Positions 55,819 to 64,000 of a DNA stretch of 64,000 bases are shown here, piece after piece (position 1 is the stretch's first letter; every line of letters starts with the position of its first letter). Both the position numbers and the translations under genes were made by a program. Source of the stretch: Alcanivorax sediminis (GTDB taxonomy: Bacteria > Pseudomonadota > Gammaproteobacteria > Pseudomonadales > Alcanivoracaceae); the NCBI RefSeq assembly GCF_009601165.1, contig NZ_WIRE01000001.1, positions 434,001-498,000 of the forward strand. Reading direction: 5' to 3'. A model generated the notes under the pieces. The model saw only the letters and a program-made list of their open reading frames with translations, was not told where the DNA came from and did not search any database.

Positions 55819-57246
55819 ATGCGAAAATTAGCCACCTTTTCGGCAGCGCTCTGCGCCGCCACACTGGCATCCACTGCCGCAGCAGAAACCGGTTCGCCTA
55901 ACGTGGAGCAACAGCTCCAGGAACTGAAAACACTGCGCCAAAACCTGGAACAGCAAAGCCAACAATTCGACCTGCGTATCCAGCAGCTGGAAACCGAACT
56001 GTATGGCGAAAGTGCAGCGTCTGCTGCCGCTCCCGCCGACAATCCTGGGCGCAGCCTTGGCTATCGTCCTGGCAAGGGCTTCAACCTGTTCAACTCGGAT
56101 AGGGGTGAAGTGAATTTTGGAGTATTCAGCTATACTCGCTATCTCAATCAGAAAGATTTTGAGCGCACCTACACCAACAGTTTCGGCGCCACCTCGGACA
56201 TTGATCCGCGCAATGATTTCCAGTTCCAGAAGGTCAACATCAGCTTCAAGGGGTGGATCTTCGATCCCAAGCTGAACTACCTGTTCTACACCTGGACCTC
56301 CAATACCAGCCAGGGCGACCCGGCCCAGGTGGTGGTGGCCGGCAACCTGAGTTACCACTTCAACCCTGCATTCAAGTTGTATGCGGGCATTGGATCCATG
56401 CCCTCCACCCGCTCCACCAACTACAGTTTCCCGAACTGGCTGAAGAACGACCATCGCACCCTTGCCGATGAGTTTTTCCGTGGTTCCTACACCACCGGCA
56501 TCTGGGCCGAAGGCAAGATTGCTGACGGCTTGATGTACCGCGCCATGCTTGGCAATAACCTGAGCCAGTTGGGTGTTAGCGGTAACCAGCTCGATGACGG
56601 CCTCAACACGGCATCCGGTTCACTCTGGTGGATGCCCACTACCGGCGAGTTCGGCCCCGGCGAGGGCCTGGGGGATTATGAATTCCATGAGCAACTCGCC
56701 ACTCGCTTCGGCGTTCACTTCACCCATAGCCGAGAGGATGCCCAGTCCCAACCGGGTACCAACTCATTCGAAAACTCCCAGATCCGGCTCTCTGACGGCA
56801 CCCTGATCTTCCAGGCCAACCCGTTTGGTAATGGCAGTGCCATTAATCAGGCCACTTACCAGATGGCTGCCGCCAATGCCGGCTTCAAATACCGTGGCTG
56901 GTTCCTCGAGGCTGAGTACTATCATCGCTGGGTAGACAAGTTTGATGCCACCGGCCCACTTCCAGTGAATGAACTGGATGACAAGGGCTATCAGGTTCAG
57001 GCGGCCATGATGGCCATTCCCAAGGTACTGCAACCCTATGTGGCCTATTCGGAAATCCAGGGCGAATACGGCACCCCCCATGATCTGAGCGTGGGTTTCA
57101 ACTGGTTCCCGTTCAAGCGCAAGGAGTTCCGTTTCAACGTGCAGGGGCTGTACCTGAAAGATTCTCCGGTGGGCTACAGCAGTGTGCCCTTCCAGGTGGG
57201 GGCCAACGGCTGGGCCTTTACTACGGATATGGTATTGGCGTTCTAG
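55819..57246 (+). CDS. Outer-membrane porin
   Basis: 475 residues. A signal peptide (MRKLATFSAALCAATLASTA) is followed by a coiled-coil stretch (VEQQLQELKTLRQNLEQQSQ) and then a beta-rich domain that ends in an aromatic C-terminus (TTDMVLAF), the outer-membrane barrel signature. It resembles phosphate-selective or OprP-type porins with an N-terminal coil. The adjacent lipoprotein amidohydrolase suggests specific substrate uptake. Confidence 0.85.
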   Translation: MRKLATFSAALCAATLASTAAAETGSPNVEQQLQELKTLRQNLEQQSQQFDLRIQQLETELYGESAASAAAPADNPGRSLGYRPGKGFNLFNSDRGEVNFGVFSYTRYLNQKDFERTYTNSFGATSDIDPRNDFQFQKVNISFKGWIFDPKLNYLFYTWTSNTSQGDPAQVVVAGNLSYHFNPAFKLYAGIGSMPSTRSTNYSFPNWLKNDHRTLADEFFRGSYTTGIWAEGKIADGLMYRAMLGNNLSQLGVSGNQLDDGLNTASGSLWWMPTTGEFGPGEGLGDYEFHEQLATRFGVHFTHSREDAQSQPGTNSFENSQIRLSDGTLIFQANPFGNGSAINQATYQMAAANAGFKYRGWFLEAEYYHRWVDKFDATGPLPVNELDDKGYQVQAAMMAIPKVLQPYVAYSEIQGEYGTPHDLSVGFNWFPFKRKEFRFNVQGLYLKDSPVGYSSVPFQVGANGWAFTTDMVLAF

Positions 57247-57263
57247 ATAGGCAAAGCACTTGC

Positions 57264-57455
57264 CAATGCTGCTGCGGGAGCCTGCCAGCAGGCGATCCGA
57301 GCGACCGCGAGGAAAGCGTTTCGAGTAGCGAGCAACGAGTACCGAAAGACAAAAACAACACCGGATCCTGCGCCCGGATTTTTGATTTTCGTTACCCGAA
57401 ACTCGTCACTCGCAACTGGTTTCCCTTACCTCGCAAAGGTCCGGATCGCCAGGCG
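57264..57455. repeat. Composite palindromic repeat
   Basis: REP-like ends (GCTGCGGGAGCCTGCCAGCA at left, GATCGCCAGGCGCCGG at right) around TIRs GTTTCGAGTAGCGAGCAACG and CGAAACTCGTCACTCGCAAC. A diverged copy of the element at 52497-52744. Confidence 0.65.
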
Positions 57456-57465
57456 CCGGTCTACA

Positions 57466-57732
57466 TTACACCCGCAGGTACTTGGCCGCCTTGGTGTCAG
57501 CCTTTTTTGCCAACGGTTTCAGCTCGGCAATTTTCTTGCAGACTTCGTCGCATTCTTCCTTGCTCAACGCATGCCCTTCCACAGCCTTGTGCAGCTGAGC
57601 CATGTAGTTGTCGAGCACCGAAATCACCGATAGATGGATCACCGGCGCGATAGAGGGTTTTACCTGTTTCGGCTTCTGCTGACGGTGTGCCTGCTCCCAA
57701 CGTTTCTCAAATTCCTTATGACTCAATGACAT
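57466..57732 (-). CDS. Small charged hypothetical protein
   Basis: 88 residues, Lys/Glu-rich and helical, with two Cys (EECDEVCKK). No signal peptide or known domain. It follows the beta-repeat protein gene by ~14 bp on the same strand, suggesting an operon. Confidence 0.65.
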   Translation of the reverse strand: MSLSHKEFEKRWEQAHRQQKPKQVKPSIAPVIHLSVISVLDNYMAQLHKAVEGHALSKEECDEVCKKIAELKPLAKKADTKAAKYLRV

Positions 57733-57746
57733 CGTTCTCTCCTTGT

Positions 57747-58706
57747 TCAGAATGTCAGCTTGTTGACGCTGATGCTGTTCAGACCCAGTTCACCACCGGT
57801 AATGCCTTCCATCGCCACTGGCAGACTGATGTCGTTGATGGACACGTTACCCAACTCCGCAGCCAACTTCGCATCCTTGAGGGTCATGCTGCCCACATTC
57901 AGGTGCACCTTGGGGATCACGGCAATGGTGACCTTGAGAATACCCAGATTCACCGACAGGGATTTCTCTGACGCCTCGGCATCCGCGGCGAACGCCGCAC
58001 TGGTTGCTTCCGGCATGCTGATCGCCGGGATCGAAACATTCTGCAACGCAGCCCCCGGCAGATTGAGGGTGCCCGTCGGCGCCGCCCGGTTGATGCGCAG
58101 CGCCTCGCTGTCAGCGGCCGGGACGGTCAACGAGCTGAGGGTCAGATCACCCACGCCCATCCCGGTAATGGACAAACCCGTACTGGGCAGACCCAGCTTG
58201 TCCAGACGCACACCGGCGATTTCCAGCGCGCCGAGATCCAGCTGATTGATGGGCTGCATCTCGGCCACCAGACCGGGGATATCGATGGCCGGGATTTGCA
58301 GGTCGATATCACCCAGATCCGGTATGGTGATGGTGCCCAGATCCACCGGAATATCGATGCTGCCCAGGTCCTCTCTGCCGTCCCAGCTACCGATCCAACC
58401 CAGATCGATTTTCCAGTCCAGCCGAAAACCCAGCTCCACCAGGGTTCTCACCTGGTTCAGCACCGCCGTGGCGTTATCCACACTGGCTGACGAATTCGTC
58501 ACCTTCAGCGTGCCGATGCTGGCACTGCCCAGCGTGACCTTTTCTACCTTGAGATTGGACAGGGTGCCCGAATCCACACTGACCTGGTCGATGGCGATCT
58601 TGCGGGATACCTGGGCACCGAGCAGGCCCAGGCGGGTAAGCAGATCCCGTGAAACGGGCAGGGATTCCAACAGACTGTCCGGCGACAGCCGTTCCTTGAG
58701 TGACAT
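57747..58706 (-). CDS. Repetitive beta-structured hypothetical protein
   Basis: 319 residues from the ATG at 58706, with AGGAGG upstream. There is no signal peptide. The sequence is rich in short hydrophobic strands and Asp/Gly turns (e.g. IDIPVDLGTITIPDLGDIDL) and has no Cys, suggesting an elongated beta-structure. I do not recognise a family and give no function. Confidence 0.65.
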   Translation of the reverse strand: MSLKERLSPDSLLESLPVSRDLLTRLGLLGAQVSRKIAIDQVSVDSGTLSNLKVEKVTLGSASIGTLKVTNSSASVDNATAVLNQVRTLVELGFRLDWKIDLGWIGSWDGREDLGSIDIPVDLGTITIPDLGDIDLQIPAIDIPGLVAEMQPINQLDLGALEIAGVRLDKLGLPSTGLSITGMGVGDLTLSSLTVPAADSEALRINRAAPTGTLNLPGAALQNVSIPAISMPEATSAAFAADAEASEKSLSVNLGILKVTIAVIPKVHLNVGSMTLKDAKLAAELGNVSINDISLPVAMEGITGGELGLNSISVNKLTF

Positions 58707-58896
58707 GATGTTGCCTCCTGGCTTGTTGTAAGTGCACACACTCCTGTGCGTCACAGGCAACATAAACCTGAGGGCCGTTCACTAATATGCTTCAAAGGTA
58801 CCAATTTTCAGGAATGTGACATCCGTTGCAGCCTGCACCTCACGCCATCAGAAGGTATACTTGGCAACCTTTGAACAACCGAGGGAAGCCGACGCC

Positions 58897-59382
58897 ATGC
58901 CGTCCTTTGATATTGTTTCCGAAATCGATGAAGTGGCCCTGCGCCATGCTGTGGAAAATGCCAACCGAGATCTGAGCAACCGCTTTGACTTCCGCGGGGT
59001 AGAGGCCAGCATTGAGCAGAAAGGGCTCACTGTGACCCTGAAAACCGTCTCTGATTTTCAGGTACAGCAGCTGGAAGATATCTTTGCCAAAGCTGCGGTC
59101 AAGCAGGGTATCAGTGCGGCCGGCGCCGACCGCCCTGAAAAACCGGAACACAGCGGCAAGACTTTTTCACTGACCCTGACGTTCAAGCAAGGCCTCGACC
59201 AGCCCACCGCCAAACAGATCGTGAAAATGATCAAGGATGCCAAGCTGAAAGTGCAGGCTTCCATTCAGGGCGAGCAGGTTCGCGTCAACGGCAAGAAACG
59301 GGACGATCTGCAGGAAGCCATCGCCTTGCTAAAAGCGTCCAAGCTGGAAATTCCCCTGCAGTTCAATAACTTCAGAAACTAG
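58897..59382 (+). CDS. yajQ: YajQ family cyclic-di-GMP-binding protein
   Basis: 161 residues from the ATG at 58897 (GAGGGA upstream), the normal length. MPSFDIVSEIDEVALRHAVE, the middle KTFSLTLTFKQGLDQPTAKQ and the end VNGKKRDDLQEAIALLKASK match YajQ. It binds nucleic acids and c-di-GMP and modulates transcription in some bacteria. A hairpin, GCAAGAGGCCGC/GCGGCCTCTTGC (59431-59468), lies downstream without a T-run. Confidence 0.92.
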   Translation: MPSFDIVSEIDEVALRHAVENANRDLSNRFDFRGVEASIEQKGLTVTLKTVSDFQVQQLEDIFAKAAVKQGISAAGADRPEKPEHSGKTFSLTLTFKQGLDQPTAKQIVKMIKDAKLKVQASIQGEQVRVNGKKRDDLQEAIALLKASKLEIPLQFNNFRN

Positions 59383-59862
59383 AAAAAAGCTACAAGCTAA
59401 AACGCGATTGAAGCGGTGAGTAGCTGAAACGCAAGAGGCCGCACCTGGAACAGGGCGCGGCCTCTTGCGGTTTGAGGCGCGCTTGGCGGTTTTTGTAGGA
59501 GCCCATGCTTGCATGGCGATTGGCACTGTCCACCCTCGGACAGAACAGATTCCAGAGCCTTCCCAAACGTTTCTTTGCAAACGGGAATGCCGCGCAAAAC
59601 GCAACGTTGTCGCAGAGCACCGCTCGAGGTACGAACCTCAAGCAGTTCTAGTACATTTGTTGTCGAAACGACTTATCGAAACAGCGTCTTCACTGGCATA
59701 AAACTGGTTATTTCTTGATGTAGCTAACCATGTCGATGAACAGCAGGGATGACAAGGAAACCGGGACGATAATGTCCCTGTATGACAGAAACAGAATTCA
59801 CTTTTTTATCCCCCTTCGCTCTGCTAGCGTTGCCGCAGACTGACATACAACAAGGATAACGA
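59383..59862. other. Intergenic region after yajQ
   Basis: 480 bp. It contains a hairpin (59431-59468) and a REP-like sequence TGTAGGAGCCCATGCTTGCA at 59494-59513. The rest shows no gene. The promoter of the following membrane protein gene should lie near 59780-59850. Confidence 0.5.
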
Positions 59863-60357
59863 ATGATTGCCGACCTGACAGGCGCTCACAAGCGCATGAC
59901 ATTACTCTGGTTTTCGGTGCTCAGCGCACCGCTACTGATTGGCATTGCTCTCACTGCCATGGTGATGGTGGGAGGTTATACGGCGCCGGCGATGCTCTTG
60001 CCTGAGGAACAATTGCGCACCGCGGCATTGGGGGCCATGGCGCTGATGCTGATCTGCTCGCGTCCGTTGCGAAATATCATTCTCTCTCCCTCCGCTATCG
60101 CGGCACGGCCATTACAAGGCGCAGCAACCGATAGTGATGCCAACACATCCGCCATCGGCAAAACCCAGGCCAGCATGTTCATGCTGCTTGGCATGCTGGA
60201 TGCGGTCTCCATGATCGTGGTCGCACTGTGTCTGATACAGGCAGATTATCAACTGGCGCTGCTGAACGGGACCTATACCCTGGTGCTTGCCGTTATCGCC
60301 AAACCCGACTTTGCTACGCTGATCAGGGAGACGGTGTCGCAATTGCACAGGGCATAG
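59863..60357 (+). CDS. Hypothetical inner-membrane protein
   Basis: 164 residues with about four membrane helices (e.g. LLIGIALTAMVMVGGY; MLLGMLDAVSMIVVALCLIQ). I recognise no family. AAGGATAACG precedes the start. The gene end is followed by a repeat element (60396-60490). Confidence 0.65.
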   Translation: MIADLTGAHKRMTLLWFSVLSAPLLIGIALTAMVMVGGYTAPAMLLPEEQLRTAALGAMALMLICSRPLRNIILSPSAIAARPLQGAATDSDANTSAIGKTQASMFMLLGMLDAVSMIVVALCLIQADYQLALLNGTYTLVLAVIAKPDFATLIRETVSQLHRA

Positions 60358-60395
60358 CGTTTTCAATAACGGGAAACCATTGTCGCGGGGCAAAG

Positions 60396-60490
60396 GTATC
60401 GAGTTGCGAGAAGCGAGTTTCGAAAACCCAAAGCTGAGATCAGTTTCCCAAGGCTTTTCTCGACTCGCCACTCGTTACCCTCGTCTACTT
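60396..60490. repeat. TIR-bounded repeat at the end of a gene
   Basis: Left end ATCGAGTTGCGAGAAGCGAG; right end CTCGACTCGCCACTCGTTAC. It is a member of the family at 8468-8684, without the outer REP arms. Its right end runs into the stop region of the next reverse-strand gene (60492). Confidence 0.6.
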
Positions 60491-60491
60491 G

Positions 60492-61655
60492 CTACTTTTT
60501 CTTGCCTCCTCCTTTTCCGCCACCCTTACCGGAACCACCGCCATCCGTGGCGCCGCCATCACATTGACCAGGCTTGTGCAGCTGGATATTGCCGCGCGCC
60601 AGAGTGCCACCTTCGTCATAGGTGCCTGAATTAATCATCAGGCTATCGTTGACGCCGGGCTCACCGCGATCTGCCACCGTTACCGTGCAGGTGCTGTTAT
60701 TGGTGCCGGTGCAGTTATAGACCAGCCGGCGAGTTACCTCATCGACCAGGGTATAGTCAGACACACTGCTTCCCTTGATATGAGGGCCATCACTGCGGTG
60801 ATCCACCGCATTGAAATGGCCACTCAATCCGTTGGGCTTCAGACCACCCACCATACCGAAGGAAATCTTGCCGCCGGCCACCTCCAGCTGGCCGCCACCC
60901 GTCACGAAATCTTTCACTGGACAGACATAGGTATCGCCGCAAGTAATACCGGCCTTGGTATGGCTGATGATCACATCGGCAGACACCAGTTGATCAAGCC
61001 CAAGATCCAGCAGTCCCAGCACGGGCTCACCATCGCTCAGCAACGTCACATGCAATGCATTGGTTTCAATGGTATTGCCGGAGAGAATCTGCTCATTGAT
61101 GATCACGCTGGCCACGCCGGGAATGCTGACGGTCTGGTTAGGCTCACCGGAGACGGTGATGTCCTGGCCATTGATCACCAACTGGGCGATATGTGAATTG
61201 CCCTGCGGACCGTCTGACTGGCACTGGGTAGAAGAGTTGGCCTGCAGCACCGATGCCGAAATAGTCAGGGCATCCATCACTGACAACTCCAGCCCGACTA
61301 CGGTGGCACTGGCATGGGTAAGATCGCCACTCCCGGTGACAGAGCTTGAGAGGATACTCACACCCAGATCGACCAGGCCGGTATTCACCGATTCACTGAT
61401 GCCATCTTCCAGCATGCCGCCCGAGGGAGGTAGCTGGCCGGTATCGCTGAGGACAATCTTTGTTTCTCCGAGAAGAAAGGTATTGAGCGTGATGTCTACC
61501 GCAGTGGCGTCACCACTGTAAGTAGTTGTCTGACTGCCGCCACCTTTACCTGAAGGTGGCCCTTTGGCCTGGGAAATGGAAGGGATAGCCAACACCATTG
61601 CTGTCATCAGTGGTAGTAGCCAAAGCGTTTTTAAAACCAATTGAAAGCGTCGCAT
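60492..61655 (-). CDS. Secreted choice-of-anchor P-like protein
   Basis: 387 residues from the ATG at 61655 (AAGGAGGTG upstream). Signal peptide MRRFQLVLKTLWLLPLMTAM, then a KGPPSGKGGG segment and a long beta-rich domain with four Cys. The C-terminus is GGGSGKGGGKGGGKKK, a Lys/Gly-rich end. It resembles secreted 'choice-of-anchor' family proteins of gammaproteobacteria, but I am not certain. It is divergent from the VIT/vWA protein gene. The stop is within a repeat-rich area. Confidence 0.65.
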   Translation of the reverse strand: MRRFQLVLKTLWLLPLMTAMVLAIPSISQAKGPPSGKGGGSQTTTYSGDATAVDITLNTFLLGETKIVLSDTGQLPPSGGMLEDGISESVNTGLVDLGVSILSSSVTGSGDLTHASATVVGLELSVMDALTISASVLQANSSTQCQSDGPQGNSHIAQLVINGQDITVSGEPNQTVSIPGVASVIINEQILSGNTIETNALHVTLLSDGEPVLGLLDLGLDQLVSADVIISHTKAGITCGDTYVCPVKDFVTGGGQLEVAGGKISFGMVGGLKPNGLSGHFNAVDHRSDGPHIKGSSVSDYTLVDEVTRRLVYNCTGTNNSTCTVTVADRGEPGVNDSLMINSGTYDEGGTLARGNIQLHKPGQCDGGATDGGGSGKGGGKGGGKKK

Positions 61656-62068
61656 CTTGCACCTCCTTATGCTGGGGAGCCTGGGCACATTTCCTTTATG
61701 CTCTGGCTCTTCGGTATCCCAAGGCGGCACTTAACGCGCGCAACAGAACGGGCAACATGGCGGTGCAAGGCACACAGGGTCAGCCCGAGCAAATAGTAAA
61801 CTCCTGTTTTGAGAACGGTGCATCCGGCATTTTCATAACCACTACAATTCGCTAAACCGCGCAGCAATTCATAAAGAAAGCGTCGTAAAACGGTATGCAG
61901 TAATGCGCCTCGCTGCGTCGGTTTTTGAATAGGCAATTTGCTGCCATCCCGAGCTTGTAACAATTTCTATTGAACACCCCGGGAAAGATCCTGTTAATGA
62001 ACATCGTTTAACAAAACGCCGGCCCCCGTCTACAACGGATGTTGATGACAACAACAGGGAGCCAGCTC
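61656..62068. other. Divergent promoter region
   Basis: 413 bp between two divergent genes for exported proteins. It has no supported gene and no convincing inverted repeat. Promoters for both genes must lie here, but I could not pick a reliable -35/-10 pair. Confidence 0.45.
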
Positions 62069-64000
62069 ATGGCTTTACAACAACGACTCGGACGTCTCCT
62101 GGCAGGGCTATCGCTGCTGCTGCCCCTAACCCTTACCCAAAACCTGCAGGCTGCCGGCTTGATGCAGCCAGTCAACTCTGCGCTGCCATCACTGTCCATT
62201 CGCGAGCAGCACGTCACTGTAGACGTGGAAGATGGCTACGCCATCACCGAAGTGGAGCAGGTTTTCCACAACCCGAATGATCAGGATCTGGAAGCGTATT
62301 ACCGCTTTCCTGTTCCGGAAAAAGGCACGGTGGCAGAGTTCACCGTGTGGATTGATGGCAAACCGGTCACCGGCGAAGTACTGGAACGCAAACAGGCCCG
62401 GCAGGTTTATCAGCAGGAAAAAGCGGCTGGCCGCGAGACAGGCCTCACTGAGAAGGACAGTTACAAGGCCTTTGATGTGCTGGTCAGCCCGGTGCGTGCA
62501 GGTCAGGACACCCGCGTGCGACTGGTGTATCTACAACCCGCGTTCATGGATACCGGCATCGGCCGTTATGTGTATCCGCTGGAAGAAGGCGGTGTGGATG
62601 AAGAAAAACTCGCGTTCTGGACGGCCAACGAAACCGTCAGTGAGCATTTCACTTTCACACTGAATCTGCGCAGCGGTTATCCCGTCGATGCTGTGCGCTT
62701 GCCGGCCCACCCCCAGGCACAGATTACCCACCATTCCGCACAACAGTGGACCGTTAAGATCGATAACCAGCCCGCCATAACGGAAGAAGGGCAACCCCAG
62801 GCCAGTCCAGCCGCGTCGGCGTTTCGTCTGGATCAGGACATCGTGGTGTACTGGCGTCACCAGAGCGGCCTGCCTGGTGCGGTGGATCTGGTGGCTTACA
62901 AGGAACCCGGCAAGGACCGTGGTACCTTCATGATGACACTCACGCCGGGCGATGACTTGCCGCCGATCACCAGCGGCAGTGACTGGATCTTCGTGCTCGA
63001 TATTTCCGGCTCCATGAATGGCAAGCTGGCCACTCTCGCAGACGGCGTCAGCAAGGCCCTGGGCAAGATGCGTCCCGACGACCGCTTCAGAATTATTCTT
63101 TTTGATGACCGTGCTGAAGAAATGACCTCGGGCTTTGTGACGGCCACACCGGAATCTGTGCAACGCTACATTGGCAAACTCGCCCAGCTGCAAACCCGAG
63201 GCGGCACCAACCTGTTTGGTGGCTTGAGCCTGGCACTCAACCCGCTGGATGCAGACCGCCCCACTGGCATCGTGCTGGTCACGGATGGCGTCGCCAATGT
63301 GGGAAAAACCCACCAGAAAGATTTTCTCGAACTGCTGGAAAAGCATGACGTGCGCCTGTTTACCTTCGTTATGGGCAATAGCGCCAACCGGCCGTTGCTA
63401 TCCGCCATGACCGATGCCAGCAACGGCTTCGCCATCAGTGTTTCCAATAGCGACGATATCGTCGGGCAGATTCTCACCGCCACTAGCAAACTGACTCATC
63501 AGGCAATGAACGATGTGCGTATTGATATCGATGGCGTGCGCACCGCAGACCTGAAACCGCAACAGATTGGCACCGTCTATCATGGCAGGCAGATTATTCT
63601 GATGGGGCACTACTGGGGCGATGGCCCGGCCAAAATCACGTTGAAAACCAATGTGGCCGGGAAAGAAAAAACCTATCGCACCCGCTTCGACTTCCCGAAA
63701 CAGCAAGGTGCCAATCCGGAATTGGAACGGCTTTGGGCCTATGCCACCATTCTGCAGATGCAGCGGGAAATCGATAACTTTGGTGAAGACCGGGATCTGC
63801 AGAATGGCATTGTCGATCTGGCCATTGAATACGGTCTGGTCACCAACCACACCTCCATGGTGGTGCTGCGCGATGAGATGTTCGCCCAGTACGGCATTGA
63901 GCGCCGTAATGCCAAACGCCGTGAGCTGGAAAAACTGGCCAAGGGCCAACGCCAGGCGGCGCCTCCGACCAGCAACCGGGCGGACACCGCACAGCCCATG
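62069..64000 (+). CDS. VIT and vWA domain protein, C-terminus outside window
   Basis: 644 codons are visible and the frame is still open at the window end. AGGGAG precedes the start. Signal peptide (..AGLSLLLPLTLTQNLQAAG); then a VIT domain (~30-180, with EVEQVFHNPNDQDLEAYYRF); then a vWA domain (~305-480) with a MIDAS motif DISGSMNGK. This is the layout of the 'marine proteobacterial sortase target protein', which carries an LPXTG-type anchor at the C-terminus and lies near a sortase. The anchor would be outside the window and I cannot see it. The MIDAS suggests metal-dependent ligand binding. Confidence 0.85.
   Translation, partial: MALQQRLGRLLAGLSLLLPLTLTQNLQAAGLMQPVNSALPSLSIREQHVTVDVEDGYAITEVEQVFHNPNDQDLEAYYRFPVPEKGTVAEFTVWIDGKPVTGEVLERKQARQVYQQEKAAGRETGLTEKDSYKAFDVLVSPVRAGQDTRVRLVYLQPAFMDTGIGRYVYPLEEGGVDEEKLAFWTANETVSEHFTFTLNLRSGYPVDAVRLPAHPQAQITHHSAQQWTVKIDNQPAITEEGQPQASPAASAFRLDQDIVVYWRHQSGLPGAVDLVAYKEPGKDRGTFMMTLTPGDDLPPITSGSDWIFVLDISGSMNGKLATLADGVSKALGKMRPDDRFRIILFDDRAEEMTSGFVTATPESVQRYIGKLAQLQTRGGTNLFGGLSLALNPLDADRPTGIVLVTDGVANVGKTHQKDFLELLEKHDVRLFTFVMGNSANRPLLSAMTDASNGFAISVSNSDDIVGQILTATSKLTHQAMNDVRIDIDGVRTADLKPQQIGTVYHGRQIILMGHYWGDGPAKITLKTNVAGKEKTYRTRFDFPKQQGANPELERLWAYATILQMQREIDNFGEDRDLQNGIVDLAIEYGLVTNHTSMVVLRDEMFAQYGIERRNAKRRELEKLAKGQRQAAPPTSNRADTAQPM

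Overview
The window comes from a high-GC gammaproteobacterium, most likely a marine Alcanivorax-type organism. The evidence is the block of dsbA, cytochrome c4, cytochrome c5 and engB as arranged in Pseudomonas relatives, a six-gene Mnh/Mrp sodium/proton antiporter operon, coniferyl-aldehyde dehydrogenase, sterol-desaturase-like and sulfatase genes, and dense short intergenic palindromes. The genus is an inference from gene content. I see no tRNA, rRNA, CRISPR array or complete insertion sequence.

Layout. 1-4.7 kb: a truncated InlB-repeat lipoprotein, an alpha/beta hydrolase, a LuxR-type regulator, an exported NUDIX hydrolase and a gamma-glutamylcyclotransferase flanked by two ~140 bp MITE-like elements. 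4.9-8.4 kb: EEP phosphatase, dsbA, cytochromes c4 and c5 (reverse), then engB (forward). 8.4-10 kb: a 1.6 kb gene-free stretch with two related small-RNA genes and several palindromic repeats. 10-15.8 kb: the mnhAB-C-D-E-F-G operon. 16.3-19 kb: polA, followed 32 bp later by an AT-rich foreign-looking gene for a SIR2-STAND-TPR protein with a cold-shock-like C-terminus (19.06-22.17 kb). After it come REP-like repeats and a truncated REP-associated transposase. 23-42 kb: mostly single genes or pairs (TPR protein, MAPEG, HchA, two lipoproteins, hydrolases, two AraC regulators, sterol-desaturase family, secreted sphingomyelinase-like protein, RIO kinase, CDF transporter, PhyH/GNAT pair, acyltransferase, NUDIX, YidH-like, CspA, DCC protein). 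42.2-52.4 kb: RND efflux pair, two tandem sulfatases and an eight-heme cytochrome with HEAT/TPR repeats. 52.9-64 kb: aldehyde dehydrogenase, lipoprotein amidohydrolase with a porin, YajQ, membrane and secreted proteins, and a VIT/vWA protein cut by the window end.

Two things stand out. First, the SIR2-STAND protein has the organisation of Avs5-type antiphage NTPases, in which target binding triggers NAD+ depletion; its base composition and surroundings suggest recent acquisition. Second, engB is followed, convergently, by two tandem ~190 nt RNA genes at the chromosomal position where E. coli carries spf (Spot 42) and Pseudomonas carries ersA. Both copies have near-identical terminators, stems changed by compensating substitutions, and C-rich loops suited to pairing with Shine-Dalgarno sequences.

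The intergenic DNA is also unusual. At least three families of palindromic repeats occupy gene ends, some of them supplying the stop codon, and one sits inside the antiporter operon.
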